Positions 1 to 12,505 of a stretch of 64,000 nt of DNA are shown here, piece after piece. Made by a program: the position numbers and the translations under genes. Below the pieces are notes generated by a model. It did no database searches, had not been told where the DNA came from, and saw only the letters and a program-made list of their open reading frames with translations. This DNA is from Schistocephalus solidus (Eukaryota; Platyhelminthes; Cestoda; Diphyllobothriidea; Diphyllobothriidae). The stretch is from positions 124,001 through 188,000 of the forward strand of contig WEDG01004083.1 in assembly GCA_017591395.1 (NCBI GenBank), in the 5' to 3' direction. Every line of letters begins with the position of its first letter. Within the stretch, counting starts at the first letter, position 1.

Positions 1-3000
1 TTAGTAGCGGTAACAAGTTAAATTCCGAGCTTTTTTCTGATGCCGAACACGCTGGCACTCTGGTAGGGCCATGTACGTCGTCCACAGTGCCATTTGCAAT
101 GGTATTGGCAGGTAGAAGCTGTGCCGCGGGTGCGCAAGTTGGTAGGAGAGGGGGGAGTGAGTACCCACTTGGAGTGTCCATTCTGCCTTTTTATATTAAC
201 CAGTGCACAAAAGTGATTAGCGTGATCAAACGTGCGACTTCTGCACCGATCAAAGTCCAAAGGGTAGAAGCTTGGCGGACACAAACTAACGCGGCATTTT
301 TTAGGCAAGCGATAAAACCCTAAATACTTAGACCTAGGAAACATCATGGAAGATTTGACTAACCATTTCGTTTGTAATATTTCCTATCGAAAATTGACTT
401 ATCCTCGCAAGTTCATTTTTATTATCCAGAAAGAACGCATAGAATTTTACTTTTTATGCATCTGCTAAACCTATGGCCTCTCAAAATTTACAGCTTGGGA
501 TACAAACAATTGACCGAATATTAACCAGTTTAATCATCTACGGCCACTATATATTCTGCAAACGTTATAATCAGTTGCAATGTAAAATACATGCTTTGCA
601 GTTGCTTGGAAAACTACTTTGTTCCAAGAAAGAAGCCTCTTGGCACTCTTAGCGTGGATCAAGTTTGATGTTTCATAATTAGCAGCAGTAAATGTGCTGA
701 TAGTAGAATAAATGGATGCTCGAACGAACGTCCTACAATTTTCATTGTTACGCACTGAAAAATACTCCTTATATGCTAAAGTGCACAGGAGGAAATTTTT
801 GCGAAATTAGTAAATGCATAGTAATGCTAATGAATCGCTTCCGCACAGCGCGAATGAATTTATGCAAGTGTTAAAATTTTAAATCTAACAAATACATTCG
901 AATAATTTTTTTAAGGCAAGTGGCCAGAATGGTCCGCGATAGGGTTAATCAGTCTCTGAGAATAATTCAGGTATTCGTTTTTATTTTAACGAAAACGTTA
1001 AAGGTATTGTTCACAGCCTTATGAATATGGGCACTGAGGAGAGTTTTTCTAAGTATTCACGCCCATACGTTAGCAAACTCACGATTAAAGGTGAAGGATG
1101 GGAAAACTATTTATAAAATAAGAAGGGAGTGAGGCAAGTCAAGTGCATTGATGGTTAGTAGGACAACTGAAATGTTGAGACGTTTACCAAACTTTATGGT
1201 AGAGCCTTCAATATTTTATCCAAAATATAACTTGGTACAGGATCTTATAAAAGCATTATGCAAGGTCAAAGCTATCCGAGTATATAGTTAGACAAAAGCG
1301 GACGGCAAGGAATTTAAAATAACACAAAAATAACAAACGGGAATTACACAGATATGTTATTTTAGTTCAAATTAGCTGGGTTTTCATCAATTCAAGATTA
1401 AAATGTGAATGCCCCCTTCGAATATTAAATAATATTTGGCAAAGGGTATTTACTTGATAGAAAGGTCTCACACAACAATGACTTAAAACGAGTCACAAAA
1501 ACAGACCTAGTGGGAAAACCGGAATCAGACTGCTGTAAATAGCATACTAGGTTAAGGCTCAAAATAAAAGGACAGGTATTAAATAAATATTGTCAAAAAG
1601 GATTATTCATTCACGGTATATCTAGGAAAATATTTTTTCAAACACATGCGCTGATAAAGAGCTATGTCGAAGCTAACTACAAGAAAGTTTGAGTTCAAAA
1701 ACACTATGTCCTCAGCAGTACTTCAGCCTAAAATTTATAATTCTGGCGAGGTTTAGAAATGAGGCGCAATAAGAAGTCACAGTTGATTAATAGTTAAAAC
1801 GACTTGAAAGTATCCACATATGTCGACTGGACCGAATAAGATCTGACCAGCTGTCAGACTTAGCCATTTTTTAACATGCAGGTAATTTAATTCCAAACAC
1901 ATAACTTCGTGCGATGTGCTATCTAAAAAGAGCATTTGATTAATGATCGTTCTTAGAATAAAGAAATGCACGATTAAAATAACTCGATATATCCGATCAC
2001 ATCAAGATACATGGGGAAACCAATAGCAACTATGCACGATCTAAAGTCCATAGCTTCGAGGAAACCGCACTTCCAAATGTAGACTATTGGCGGGGGACCC
2101 TGTGACGTACATTAATTTCAAGCGTTATCCTTGTGCTTTGCAAACGTATTCCGCTGGCTGAGAGGTTAACCCGGGAAAATTATTTCCAATTTAACCTAAC
2201 AAATCTCCGCAATCAGGATAGGACGTCGGAATTAGGCATAAATATTTGTGAAAGGGCCTCTAAAAACAGGCAGTTGGGCCCCTGGGCGGAAATACCGCAA
2301 TAACTCATTGAGAGAAAGTTACGCACAAAGTATCGAACTGAAAATTTAAGGAAGCAATACCTTTCTCTAAAAACTTCAATAAGAACGCGTGTGAACTGCG
2401 AGGCCGATTTGATATCCTTAAGGAGAGCGTCGAACCCAGATCGATCCTGCAATAAAAGCAGATTAAACAAACACGTTAAATGCAATTCAATTTATTGAGT
2501 AAAACAGTCATGAGCCGTTAAAACCCTACCTATCTGCATAAAAAAACTCAGAAACATAGCGTTGACATGAAGTCATGGAGGCCATGGATAGTCCAAACTA
2601 TGGCTGGTAAAGATATGAAAACTCAGGTCTAACGGCTGACGATGAAGGCAACGCTCAAAGCAAACCGGTAGGGATTTCCGTCACAAGATATAAACAGAAG
2701 GCCTGTAGCAGCCCTACCTCTTATCAGGTTTTATTTTTTATTTTACCACAAAGGTTAGAAAAAAAATTATCATGGCGCTAGAAAGTACCTCTTACATTAG
2801 AGTGCCACAAATATGACTCGAAAGGAGGCACTCTTACGAGCACCAATGGTCATAATGGCAGCGTAAAGGCATTTATGCTGCCGTCTCTAAGACTATTCTT
2901 AGCCAACTAAAACGTTGCATTTTCTATAGATGGCGGTAGCCAAAAATTCTGAGGAAGACTAACTGACGTAATAACTCGAGATAATCCACCAGCGATGGCT

Positions 3001-4150
3001 CAAGTAAGGACCTTGGGAAATGATGATGTGGACTTTGTAATATGAATATGTCGCTAAAATCGGTGGTTCTGGAAATCTACTTGAAGCGCGCATAGGCATG
3101 AGCTCAGTCAGCGGTACTTAATTTCTTCAACATGCTTTTATGTAATTTCTTACATGCTGTTTAATAAGTATACTTATAAAGTAACAGATAATGTATGCAC
3201 ATGCACCCCATGTAGGTAAATATATAAAGTGAGAGGTTGTCTTCCAAATTAGAAAATTTTCGGCAGCTTATCACATTCAATCCATAAAATTAAATCCAAT
3301 CAAAAAAATAAATATGAGGTGTTAAAATTCCTATGTAGAAAACTCACAAACAACGCCCCTGGATTTAGTTCCGAAGCCAGCATCCTTTTGAAGACACTGG
3401 CGCGTTATTTAGTCTGCCTGCGAGCTTTTCAGTCTAGTAAAACCACTAAAAACTTTATACGGGTTTTTAGGTTAACAAGAGACATGCTTTAATGCAAAGT
3501 TACAGCGCTATAAATATATGCCTAAAATATACATAAAAAGGTGATTGAACGGTACCCTTTGGGTCTGTTCATGCCAGAAGATAGATAACAATCGTGGCCA
3601 ATATTTTGACCAAATAGTGACCTCTTCCGCAAAGTTCTCTGTACAAGTCAAGCAAAAGACATGAGCCTCTTTTCGGTTGAAATCTAACAGTGGGTTGATG
3701 ATAGATAAATACTTATTGATTATATCGGAATATCCTAAACTTCTTTATGTGCACTTTTCATTCTGTGCTTCTGTTTGTACCAAAACAGAATCTATGTTTT
3801 TCATATTTCCTAAAAGATCTTTAGAAGTGATAGTTAGGATATATGATAGGAAAATTATGCAAAAACAGGATAATTATGTATTTAAAAGCTTAAGTATCTT
3901 ACAAAATCTTTGCATTTCCATGACGTCGCAGTTCGAAGCCCAAGCAGAATAGTATCGATATGATCAGACGAGAGTTCAAGACCCAATTCGCTGTACGAAT
4001 GTCGAAACATTTGTGTCGTTTTTTTTAAAAAAATCATATAGATACCGTGGCTAGTTGTCGGAGAACATTAATATACCGGCCTGATTTTGCATGCAAACGT
4101 TAATTACTCACCATCTTCTCAACTGATGAAGCTTTTCCAGTCCTGGGGAA
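1..4150. other. Unassigned AT-rich DNA
   Basis: Stops interrupt every frame on both strands; the longest open stretch is about 91 codons (3,677-3,952, plus), Cys/Phe/Ile-rich, with no family motif that I recognise. I see no tRNA, no microsatellite beyond short A/T runs, and no clear internal repeat. Intron or intergenic DNA is the simplest reading. Confidence 0.5.
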
Positions 4151-4419
4151 TGTTCGGAAGTGGTACGTTTACTCTCAAGCACCACTGCATCCCACGTTTC
4201 AAGAGAGTCTTGTCAACTTGGGTTCGGCGCTGAGGGCCTGGTTACCAAGTCTAACTATGTCAATTTCACCGCATGTCGATTGCGCATGCAAACGTCACCT
4301 TCATTCAAGCAAATTCGGATCACATGTGCCTTTGTACAGCCTTAATCGTTAACACTAAACAAAAGGTCCTGGTTGCAACTGGAAATCAATCGGGGTATTT
4401 CTTATTATCCTTCAGTAAT

Positions 4420-5475
4420 ATGGATGTGTGTTCCACATCCACGAATCCTGCACAAACTCAGCCGAACAGGCTTTAATGGAAATCTCCTGAAATTGATTCG
4501 AAGCTTCACATGTGACCACTCTCAAACTGTACATGTCCGTGATCACCAGTCAGCTGAAGTTTGTCAAAATAAGCGTTGCCCAGGGCTCTATACTTGGCGC
4601 TAATGTTTATACCTAATTTTTGTCAATAACTGCGTCAGTAGACTATATTTGTATGTCACCGTGCTTGCGGACGATATTCAGCTATAGAGCTTCATCCGAA
4701 ATGCAGCTAACGGAGAGCATTTGCAGGAGAATTTAAACTAAATTAAACAATGGCTCAAGGACTTGCTTTTGTCATTCAATGGGAACATCTTCATAATTCC
4801 ACGGTTCGGTAGACCTAACACTTAGTACCCCGTGGATTACTGCTGCCAGTAGTAGACGCTTAGAAAGGCTTGTTAATGAATGTTGCTGGACTTGTTAATG
4901 TGACACTCACACTCTCTTAAACCCTTGCTGTATTATTCAAAAGTAACCAAGTTTGCAGATTCTGTTTAGTATATTGTCAAGCAGGCTTTCGTTGCTTTTG
5001 ATGTTGACTGCCTCGCCTAGGTCTTTTGAACCTTTGTGATGCCGCAACAGGAGCTCGTTATCCAATTATGGAGCCCTTTAGACCGCTTAGGACCTTAGCA
5101 TCCTCGAAATGTTCAAAGGCGTGAAATTTAACTTTTGGCTGGATAGGGTTTATTAACCTATGAAACACGGTTGCCTAATGTTGATTTCTTTCCTTGAGTT
5201 CCAGGCAGCTGCGAGGTGACATGATACAAACATATCGTAACATGCGCGTTCAGGACTGCTACCTCCTATCTTGAGAGTTCTTCTAGTTAGTTATAACCAC
5301 GAACTTCATAGGTCATCTATTCAAACTCGCGACTGAGGTCAGACTGACACACGAAATTTCTTCTTCAGTAAACGTGTGGTTGAAGCTTGGAATTTCGTGC
5401 CTCTGGACGTTGTTATGTCTGTTTCCACTGAGGTCTTTGAGATGCAACTGGATCGATATAGCAGTGTTTAGTGTG
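4420..5475 (+). mobile_element. Decayed non-LTR retrotransposon, RT palm to C-terminus (LINE C)
   Basis: This is a remnant of a reverse transcriptase of the CR1/jockey type. Read across frames, it shows in order: a finger/palm segment around GFNGNLLKLIRSF (about 4,470-4,510); the conserved VAQGSILGA block (about 4,570-4,597), which corresponds to the family motif GVPQGSxLGP; FVNNCVS; the catalytic box LADD (about 4,667-4,678), a variant of F/YADD; a WLKDLLLSFN segment like the family W.L.FN; and the C-terminal RQLRGDMIQTYR block near 5,205-5,240 followed by a WNxLP-like region near 5,390. At least two frameshifts and several stop codons interrupt it, so it cannot make protein. The 5' half (endonuclease, ORF1) is not visible, consistent with 5' truncation plus decay. 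It lies on the opposite strand from LINE copies A, B and D and looks older than D. Confidence 0.75.
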
Positions 5476-5479
5476 ATAA

Positions 5480-7120
5480 CACATGATAAATGTCGTCTCG
5501 TTCCAGTTTAAATGACTTATTCGTTTAACAATACTACAAGCTTTATTGCAGAATCCCCTTTAAGCGTAAATTCTCATATAAAATACAACGCGTATGCTTA
5601 CTGACATCAAGCTTCTCATTCACCAGCTGCTCGCTCACCTACAATTAAATGTACTTATACTACTCCTAATTTGTGGCTCATCGTTTATATATAGTCTTTT
5701 ATATAATCTAATGGTTGCAGTTGTGCAGACGTCATATTTTGAATTTTCCTTTATGCCTCATAAGTTTTCAGCTACCCTGCAGCCATGTGGAATTCAAATG
5801 TGTTTAACTATCCTTCTCTTTATAACTTTTACCGAGCTGAATATTTGACAGGCAATGTCAACAGACATATACGGTATATATTAAGCTAGAATTTAAAAAA
5901 TCTTTTTAATAAGGATAACATTTACTTGTGTTTTGCACAATTGAGGTTATTTGGGAGAAAAACTGTATCCCGCAAACTGATGGCAATTCGGAACGGAGAA
6001 CGGGAGTTGCTAATGCACGCGTTTGTTCGATTGTCCTTCCTTTTTTGGAGCCTGGATTCTGCTCTAGACAAGGGGTGAACATTTCATCGTTGTTACATTA
6101 AGTATTTATCCATTGCGTGCATCAGACTCAGCAGCATCGACCTCAAGTTGAGACCTAGCACAGTGCACAAAATATACTGACATCATCAAAACAGACGAAT
6201 AAATTGATTGTGTTCGAGAATGAGGCATAATGCGGTGTATTTTTATTCTAACGATTTCAAAAGAAACTCTAGATAAAAGTGATATTTTTCCGAAATGATG
6301 TCTTAATTGTGCTTGCCAGTCTTAGTTACTTTTGCGACAGGAAATTAAAAACCTACCAGTTGCTTAATAAATTTCCGTTGCTCTCTTCTACATGCTTTTA
6401 GTCCACAGACTTTACAGAAAAATCTCAATGGATCATAGATTTTCCTATATGTGAGCTGTTGGTGACAACAGGTGTATTTCTGATCGATACTAAGGAAATG
6501 GAGTAAGATAAACAAAGATAAAATGTAAGTTAACATTCAAAAATGAATCACAAGTAGACAGTGTATATATTGATGGTTTAAACGTTGCAGATCGATACAA
6601 ACCGGCAGACGCAAAATCATGTTCAAACTCTTAAAAAAACGATCTTGAAACCTATACCCTGTTGTGCTGCCCATGGAAACTTTCCTTCTCTTGGCCCAAA
6701 TACTCCGTTATGGTTGAAAACGACGATCAGCAGTCTCAACTAAGCATACATGGTCATTATCTTAATATGCCCGCCGTTATATAGTATCTCGGCACATCAT
6801 ATTCCGCGGTCTTAATCTTCCAGATCATAACGCCCTGATTTCTATAACGCACACAGAACTACTGGGCTTATCTTCTAAAATTATAAAACTGTCTATATCC
6901 GAATCCACCTTTATAAAATGTACGTAAGGACCGGCTTGAGAGACAACTCATTTATATTTAGCTATTTGTGCGCTAGTGCACGGAAAAAAATGAATCCGCC
7001 TGGCGTCTTTTGACTAAAAGAGTTTTATTGTCGACGATTACAGAAGGGAATTTTTACTGTTTAAGCTTTCAAACAGTTATGCATTCAATCTCCTTACCAT
7101 TGTAAGGCAGCTTTACTATC
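5480..7120. other. Unassigned AT-rich DNA
   Basis: An 84-codon plus-strand frame at 5,594-5,848 is hydrophobic (Leu/Ile/Phe-rich) but matches nothing I know and has AT-rich, intergenic-like composition. No repeat or RNA gene is evident in the stretch. Confidence 0.45.
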
Positions 7121-7129
7121 TCGAAACAG

Positions 7130-7305
7130 AAGTCAATGCAATGTTTTTTTATTTCTTCCACTAGCACGCGCTATCAGATACTGTCAGATGTTTCGGTGAA
7201 CGATATAGAAATGTGGAATAAACTATCCCAGAATATTAAAATCTGGCAAAATTATTCTTTGTTTCAGCGAAAAACCACTACTTTTTATGCATTAAGAACA
7301 GCTTC
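7130..7305 (+). pseudogene. Possible LINE RT C-terminal remnant
   Basis: The open frame at 7,136-7,360 carries a pattern that resembles the end of many non-LTR RT proteins: basic/Ser-rich residues, then VSVNDIEMWNKLSQNIKIW and a later FQRK. The usual family pattern is Ser-V-x(n)-W-N-x-L-P-x(2)-I/V-x(n)-F-K. The expected Pro is Ser here. Nothing upstream adds an RT catalytic box. It could be the tail of another 5'-truncated LINE or a chance match. Confidence 0.3.
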
Positions 7306-8371
7306 CACGAATTCTCGTACGGACACTGTTGAATCTATGTTCTGGCTCGGTGAAGTGTGAGACATCTGAGACCGACCCCTGGTGTTATATTGTGGGGATA
7401 TGACCTCGGAGATTCGATGTTTTTGCCAATCCATAAAATCGGACATTTAAATAGCACACTCCATTTCAGTGACGTGTTTGAAGACAATCATGATGTCACC
7501 TCTGTGTTGCTTATAAGAAAAAGGGAAAAGTTTTAGCTTTTCTAGTCGACCCTCATAAAAAAGGCTTTCTTAACCACTGAATAGTTTGCTCACCCTTAAA
7601 TTAACTTTCTCCAATACATAGTAATATTGCTGGATCCAGGAGCACCCTACCCTAAAGCAAAGATCTAACATTGAATGGCCAATTTTCCCAAACGTGCGGC
7701 CTAAATGCTCCTCAAAAAATAAAAAGGATCTCCGGATCCTCCTGGTTGCCTGTACATTATTTTCAAAGGATAACTGAAGGTTTTTATTATGTAACCTGAA
7801 ACGTTTAACGTTAACTCTTTAGTTAAAAGAGGTAGGAAATTCGGATCGCATTATCGATCACTACGCCTTTGGAGATGGCAGATGACGAAAAACAGTGTTG
7901 CTTAACTTCAACAGTAAGGGATCATGTGGTGGTCTTCATAAGCCAAATTTTCCGAGACACGGATGCTCGGTCGGTAGGAATAAATCTTACAAAGCTTACA
8001 CAAAATATTCAAATAACATTTTGTATAAAGTCATGTTTGTCAGTCAGTCAATTAAGGTCATTTTATTGAGGGAATAAAGCTTTCGCCCTTGAACTCCCTA
8101 TTTAAATTAGAAATCTTAATATAATCAACTTTTACAGCAATAAGTCCGGTGAGTGTAAATTTGAAGTAATAATAATAATAGTTAAAATTAATGCCGGGTT
8201 ACATGCATTATCATGACGAAATAGCCAGCGGGGATCAGGCTGGCAGTGAAACAACTTTTGAATAAAGATCATTATTAGTGTTTTCGTATCTTTATATTTT
8301 TTAAGAGAAAAAACAACTGCCTGTGGACTAACACAAGTGCACTTTGGTTTCAGTCTCTCTGAATATTTTAG
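7306..8371. other. Unassigned DNA with a short AAT run
   Basis: No supported gene. A short ATA/AAT run occurs at about 8,168-8,180. The overlapping 60-66-codon frames at 7,869-8,077 have no recognisable motif. Confidence 0.45.
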
Positions 8372-8479
8372 GAATCAGGGATGCTGCCCCGGGCAAGAGT
8401 TCATCTGGGGACAGTTGCTCGCTGTCTACTGAAGAAGCCACCGGGCACAGGCTGCAGAGACGGTGCCAAAGCTCTCAAG
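8372..8479 (+). CDS. Candidate internal exon (unknown gene)
   Basis: A GC-richer block is bounded by plausible splice signals: a pyrimidine-containing stretch ending in TTTTAG just before 8,372, and a consensus donor CAAG|GTAAGAA at 8,476-8,486. The block is 108 nt, a multiple of three. Two frames stay open: one reads ESGMLPRARVHLG..., the other a Ser-rich IRDAAPGKSSSGD... that continues to SLSTEEATGHRLQRRCQSSQ. I recognise no domain in either. With no neighbouring exon identified, this stays a candidate; a chance GT donor in a small GC-rich island is the main alternative. Confidence 0.3.
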
Positions 8480-9299
8480 GTAAGAACTGGGATCAGGCTC
8501 AAATGCCGAGCACTCCGTCAAACCGGAAAACAAATTCTTCCGTGTTGGCATCCAGAATTCGTGGAACCTGTTCTGAATGAAGAATTTCGTTTTGTAACAA
8601 CATGGGTTGCAAAGGACACCTCTTATATATTTGCCGTGAGAAAAATGTAAATTATTCAAACCAGTCAGTACACTTTCTAGATCCCAGCACAAAATAAAAA
8701 CAGCTCTTTTACTAGAAGCCATTTCCAGAATAAAATATTCAAAATTGTCGGGCACTTTTGAACCGGTTGTTTATCAGCCACACAGACGCAGACCTGTCTT
8801 CCGTAGGAACAACGAGTCAAAAAAACGATTCGTCAACTGAGAAAGCTAAGAGGAACCAGAGCTTTCATTAGCAACCATAAGGGGGAGATAGGAGGAGCTC
8901 ATTGTGTACAATAGGGTCAAAACGAATATGAGACTGTAGAGGTCACGAGATCATCACTAAGGTGCGGCCTTGTTGACTGCGTAGTCCATCGACAAGGAAG
9001 CAAAAACAGCAGAACTCGCCACGAGCATCAACAGAGGCCGCGGAGATCATCTTCAGGGTCCTGAAAACGGAGGAACGCATCAAGGTTGTCAACAGTTGGC
9101 AATGACGGTTGAAAAGTGGAGGGGACAAAAAGCCGCTGCGAAGATTGGCTCTGGAAAGGATAATGTAAACATATTTAGAAACCAATGTGAATATCAAGGG
9201 AACCAAATCAAATACCAGAATGAACCTTTTCAAAATCCAACAGTTAAGAGTTTTGGAAGGAAACCGACAATAATGACTTTGCATCTTCCGAAGTTTAAT

Positions 9300-9783
9300 A
9301 CTTACGTAATTTGATTTTGAAAAACTACTCTTACAGACGACCTGATTTCGATTGGAAAATTAATCCATATGAAAGCATATATGGAGGAAACAAACTGAGA
9401 ATGGTCAGTTGTTGAGCTTAGTGGTTGTGAAATGATGTTATAGAAATTACAAGTGACATAAGGTCGGTCTACCGGGGTTAAAGCGTTACTTCCTGGGAGA
9501 TATTGGCTAGAGTTGACACGAATCAGGAAGCACAGACCAGCTTCGAGTATTCTTAACCACAGAATTTTAATTTTCGCTTACAGACATTTAACTGTATGAG
9601 ATATATTGAATCCTGAAGAGAAATTAATTTTCGAGTAAAAACTCTCTGTCCATTTCCAAGCTTATTGCGACCAGAAGCGTTCATCAGACCAAAGAGGAGA
9701 CAGTAGCATTCTATAATGATAAGAACAAACATGCGGTACAGTTTAAATTTCCAGAAGGAAGAAATAGTTTGATATAAAGCCAA
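9300..9783 (-). pseudogene. LINE copy A: RT C-terminal region
   Basis: The segment includes LYRMFVLIIIE, then FGLMNASGRNKLGN and FTRKL, which fit the post-RT pattern LYxxxVxPxLEYxxxxxxx(A/S)D/RxxLExxQRxFTRxL of CR1/jockey elements. The homologous segment of copy B1 (19,472-19,684) reads LYRMFFLLIVEYNCPFFGL and NASDRNKLGNRQGIFTRRL, so the block is clearly conserved between the two. Coding similarity appears to run on to about 9,300 or slightly lower before the 3' untranslated tail. Confidence 0.65.
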
Positions 9784-9930
9784 ATATCTGTACAGCCGTC
9801 ACAGAACTTCGATTTGCATGAGGCAATAATGCTAGCTTATTCGTGTAACTAAAGTCCTAATTCTCTTATGTATGATCGTTCTAAAAGTGGACTATTTTGA
9901 AATATTAATGGTCCCGGAAGCTGAGCGGGG

Positions 9931-10225
9931 AGGAGTCGAACCTCTGGTTGCTGCATCACGCAGCAGCAGAAACATGGGTAAAACATTTGTACGGGCTTTT
10001 AGCCAGTACCTATGTATAAATTACAATATTCCATGTTTTCAGACAAACTTTATACTACCTGTAGTACAGCTTGTTTGTAGAATAGGCATTATGTGGTTAT
10101 TATGCAGTGTTTGAATGCCTTCGACTCAAATTTTTATCGAAATTTCGGGTCTCACCCTAAAAATGCATATTCTGGGGACCTAACTCCACGTCCTGCATTA
10201 AATTATTTTAGAAATTATTTCCTTG
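9931..10225 (-). repeat. SINE-like insertion with tRNA T-arm-like box, inside LINE A
   Basis: A roughly 295-bp block interrupts the RT thumb region. It is absent from the matching place in copy B1 (between the gcgggg at about 19,828 and acatgaaaattc at about 19,838) but present, with the same sequence, in copy B2 (20,393-20,690). On the minus strand it contains GAGGTTCGACTCC (9,932-9,944), a good match to the RNA polymerase III box B / tRNA T-loop, in a short hairpin. A convincing box A is not obvious. It may be an old SINE, or part of the LINE that B1 lost; the RT reading frame is uninterrupted in B1, which favours insertion. Confidence 0.55.
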
Positions 10226-10334
10226 ACATGAAAATTCGCTTGGAGGGGAAAAATTCCATCTGATTTCCAGAGCTCCAATGTGAGTGCATAAGTATGTCAG
10301 TGTTGACTTTATCAACGCAACTTTTGGCAATGGA

Positions 10335-10709
10335 TTAAGAAAATGTGTAAATGCCCTTAAGACCATCTTTGAAAATGAAATTTTGTGAATTTTTCAGTAC
10401 GGCTTTTAGTTCATTCATGAACAGACTGAATAGGAGCGGACCCAGAACCGTGCATTGAAAAATGCCACTCGAGGTCAGCTGAGGCGCCGAGTAGCTATTA
10501 CCTATAACTTTCATCTGGCTTCGGTTAAACAAAAGGGAACCAATGAGGTCAAGGAGAGGGAGCCAGATATCGAGGGCTTCCATTTTCAGTAAAATACGTT
10601 TGTGTAGTACCTTTTCAAAGGCTTTGCTCAGGTCAAAGTTGATCACAACCACTGATTGCTGCTCTTTACGAAGAGAAGTTACAAGGTTAAGAAAAGCTAA
10701 GTGACACAC
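10335..10709 (-). pseudogene. LINE copy A: RT finger/palm domain
   Basis: The 124-codon open frame contains INFDLSKAFEKVLHKRILL, the RT motif with the first catalytic Asp (FDLxKAFDxVxH), then a TSSGIFQCTVLGPLLFSLFMNEL block equivalent to SSGVxQGSxLGPLLFxxFxNDL. The catalytic YADD box further on is degraded to FKDG (NFIFKDGLKG), so the enzyme would be dead even without the downstream insertion. Copy B2 shows the same YFDLSKAFEKVPHRRILL segment. Confidence 0.85.
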
Positions 10710-11689
10710 TTCACATGACGTTCCGGGTAGAAAATCATATTCCGAGTCACTTCTAAGCTTATTTTCTCGGAAAAAGTCCCGAATTTCTACAAAATACTTT
10801 TTTCAAGAGGTTTTGCTAGAGCCGAGGTTTTGTGAACGCCTCAATAATTATTTACGTCCGAACGAGTTCCTGACTTGGAAACAAGAATAATAGATGTCTT
10901 TCATGAGTCAGGAACGAATCCTTTAAAAAGATAAACTGAGAATATATGGCTAAACAATCGGGGGAAGCTTGACACCCTCTTGATAACTGAGTTTGGAATA
11001 CCATAAGTTCACGAAGAGTGTGAGTATTTATGACGAACTATTTGCTTAAAAATTAATTCTAAGGAGAAACCAATGCTATCAATATCATTGAGTGAGTATG
11101 GTTTAAACAATGGAACTGGTTCAGATTCTGCCTTAAGATGTTTTTCTAAGAAAGCTTTTAACAGTTCGGCCTCGTAAGAGCTTTCACGAACAAAGTTTCT
11201 ATTTTCATTTAGTAATGTTGGGATTTTATATCATCGTTTAGAGGATGACCGATGCCGGAACAGTTTTGCAACAGATTTCGCAGAGTTTAGCTCACTGAGT
11301 GTGCAAGATTCGCTCTGTCTGTCAGGTAAAAGAGGAATTTAAGAGGCTGGATCAAACGTCTCTGTGATCCTTAGATGCAAATATAATAAAGTGTTTTAAT
11401 AATCTTTCACTTTCCTCCTCAATTTCTTTAGTCTGGGCAAAAGAAAGTGAGGAGCGGATAAATTCCGAAGCGTAGAGCTTGGCAATTTTATTTGGCACAA
11501 ATTCTAGGACGTAGTTTGAAATGACTGACATGAATTCTCAAATACTTGCTTCATCGTTCATGGAGGAGAGAGGCTGCCCGTCCAATGAGTCAAAATAGTT
11601 GTTAATTAAGGTAATATCTGCGATGTCGTAAGCATGATAGGTAAGAACGGGGGTAGCCTTTTTCGAAGAGACAAGTGGATCACAACAGT

Positions 11690-12340
11690 GAATTCATATA
11701 TGATCAATTTGGAAGAGGCCCCGCTTTTAATCAACGAAGAGGGAGAAATGTCGCTTGTAAAAGTCAGGTCTAAAATAGGGTTTTACCTTGTTGGAAAGCA
11801 GACAAGCTGAGACCAGTTAGAAACATTAATGGTCTCTAGGAAAGGTTGAAATCTGGTGGACAAATTTTGAAATCCAGTCAAGCTCAGGAAAATTAAAAGC
11901 TCCAGCGATTATTTTAATGACCAAATTGGACTACCAAGCCAATTTCTAGATCTTACAAAGTTTTGCAACATAATCTGAGGATGAATTAAGTGGGCTGTAA
12001 ATGTATCTGAGAATCAAACTTTGTCGAAATGACAGGATAATAGATGCAAAGCAGTAATTACCAGAGAATAACGAGGCATCTAGATCGAACAGGTTATGCT
12101 CAAATTAAGCTTTTATATAGAGATAAAAACCCCCACTACCCTTAATAATACGGTCCTGACGGTAAAGCTCTTCTCCACTACGATAAGCAAAAGGAGAAAA
12201 ATTAAGGGATGGATCAAATATTTAGTTACACGTAAAACATCGGGCATCAACTCTAAGGCAATGGCTCTAAGTTGAGCCACCTTTTTTTAACAGATGTAAC
12301 ATTAAGTAATATGATATCGAGTGTAGTTCTGGTAGCTGAA
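11690..12340 (-). pseudogene. LINE copy A: AP-like endonuclease domain
   Basis: Read through frameshifts, the minus strand gives VAQLRAIALELMPDVL (about 12,290-12,243), which is the family block preceding TETWL, then DPSLNFSPFAYRSG and LYRQDRIIKGSGGFYLYIK (to about 12,115), matching the YRxDRxxRxGGGxxLY block of CR1-type endonucleases. Toward 11,700 the position of the catalytic SDH triad reads IDH (Ser lost), whereas copy B2 keeps SDH at 22,005-22,013. The domain nicks the target DNA for target-primed reverse transcription in active elements; here it is dead. Confidence 0.75.
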
Positions 12341-12505
12341 GTAGGGAAGTCGTTATTTGGTAAAATAAAACACGTTGGAGTGGAGTTATTAGGTTGCAAG
12401 TTATTGCTGTTTCAATAGTAACTGCAAACTGCACCAGAGCTATTGGCATCTGAAGAGTCAGCCACAAAAGGCTGAGAGGCAGCTTAAATGCCAGAAAAGC
12501 CAAAA

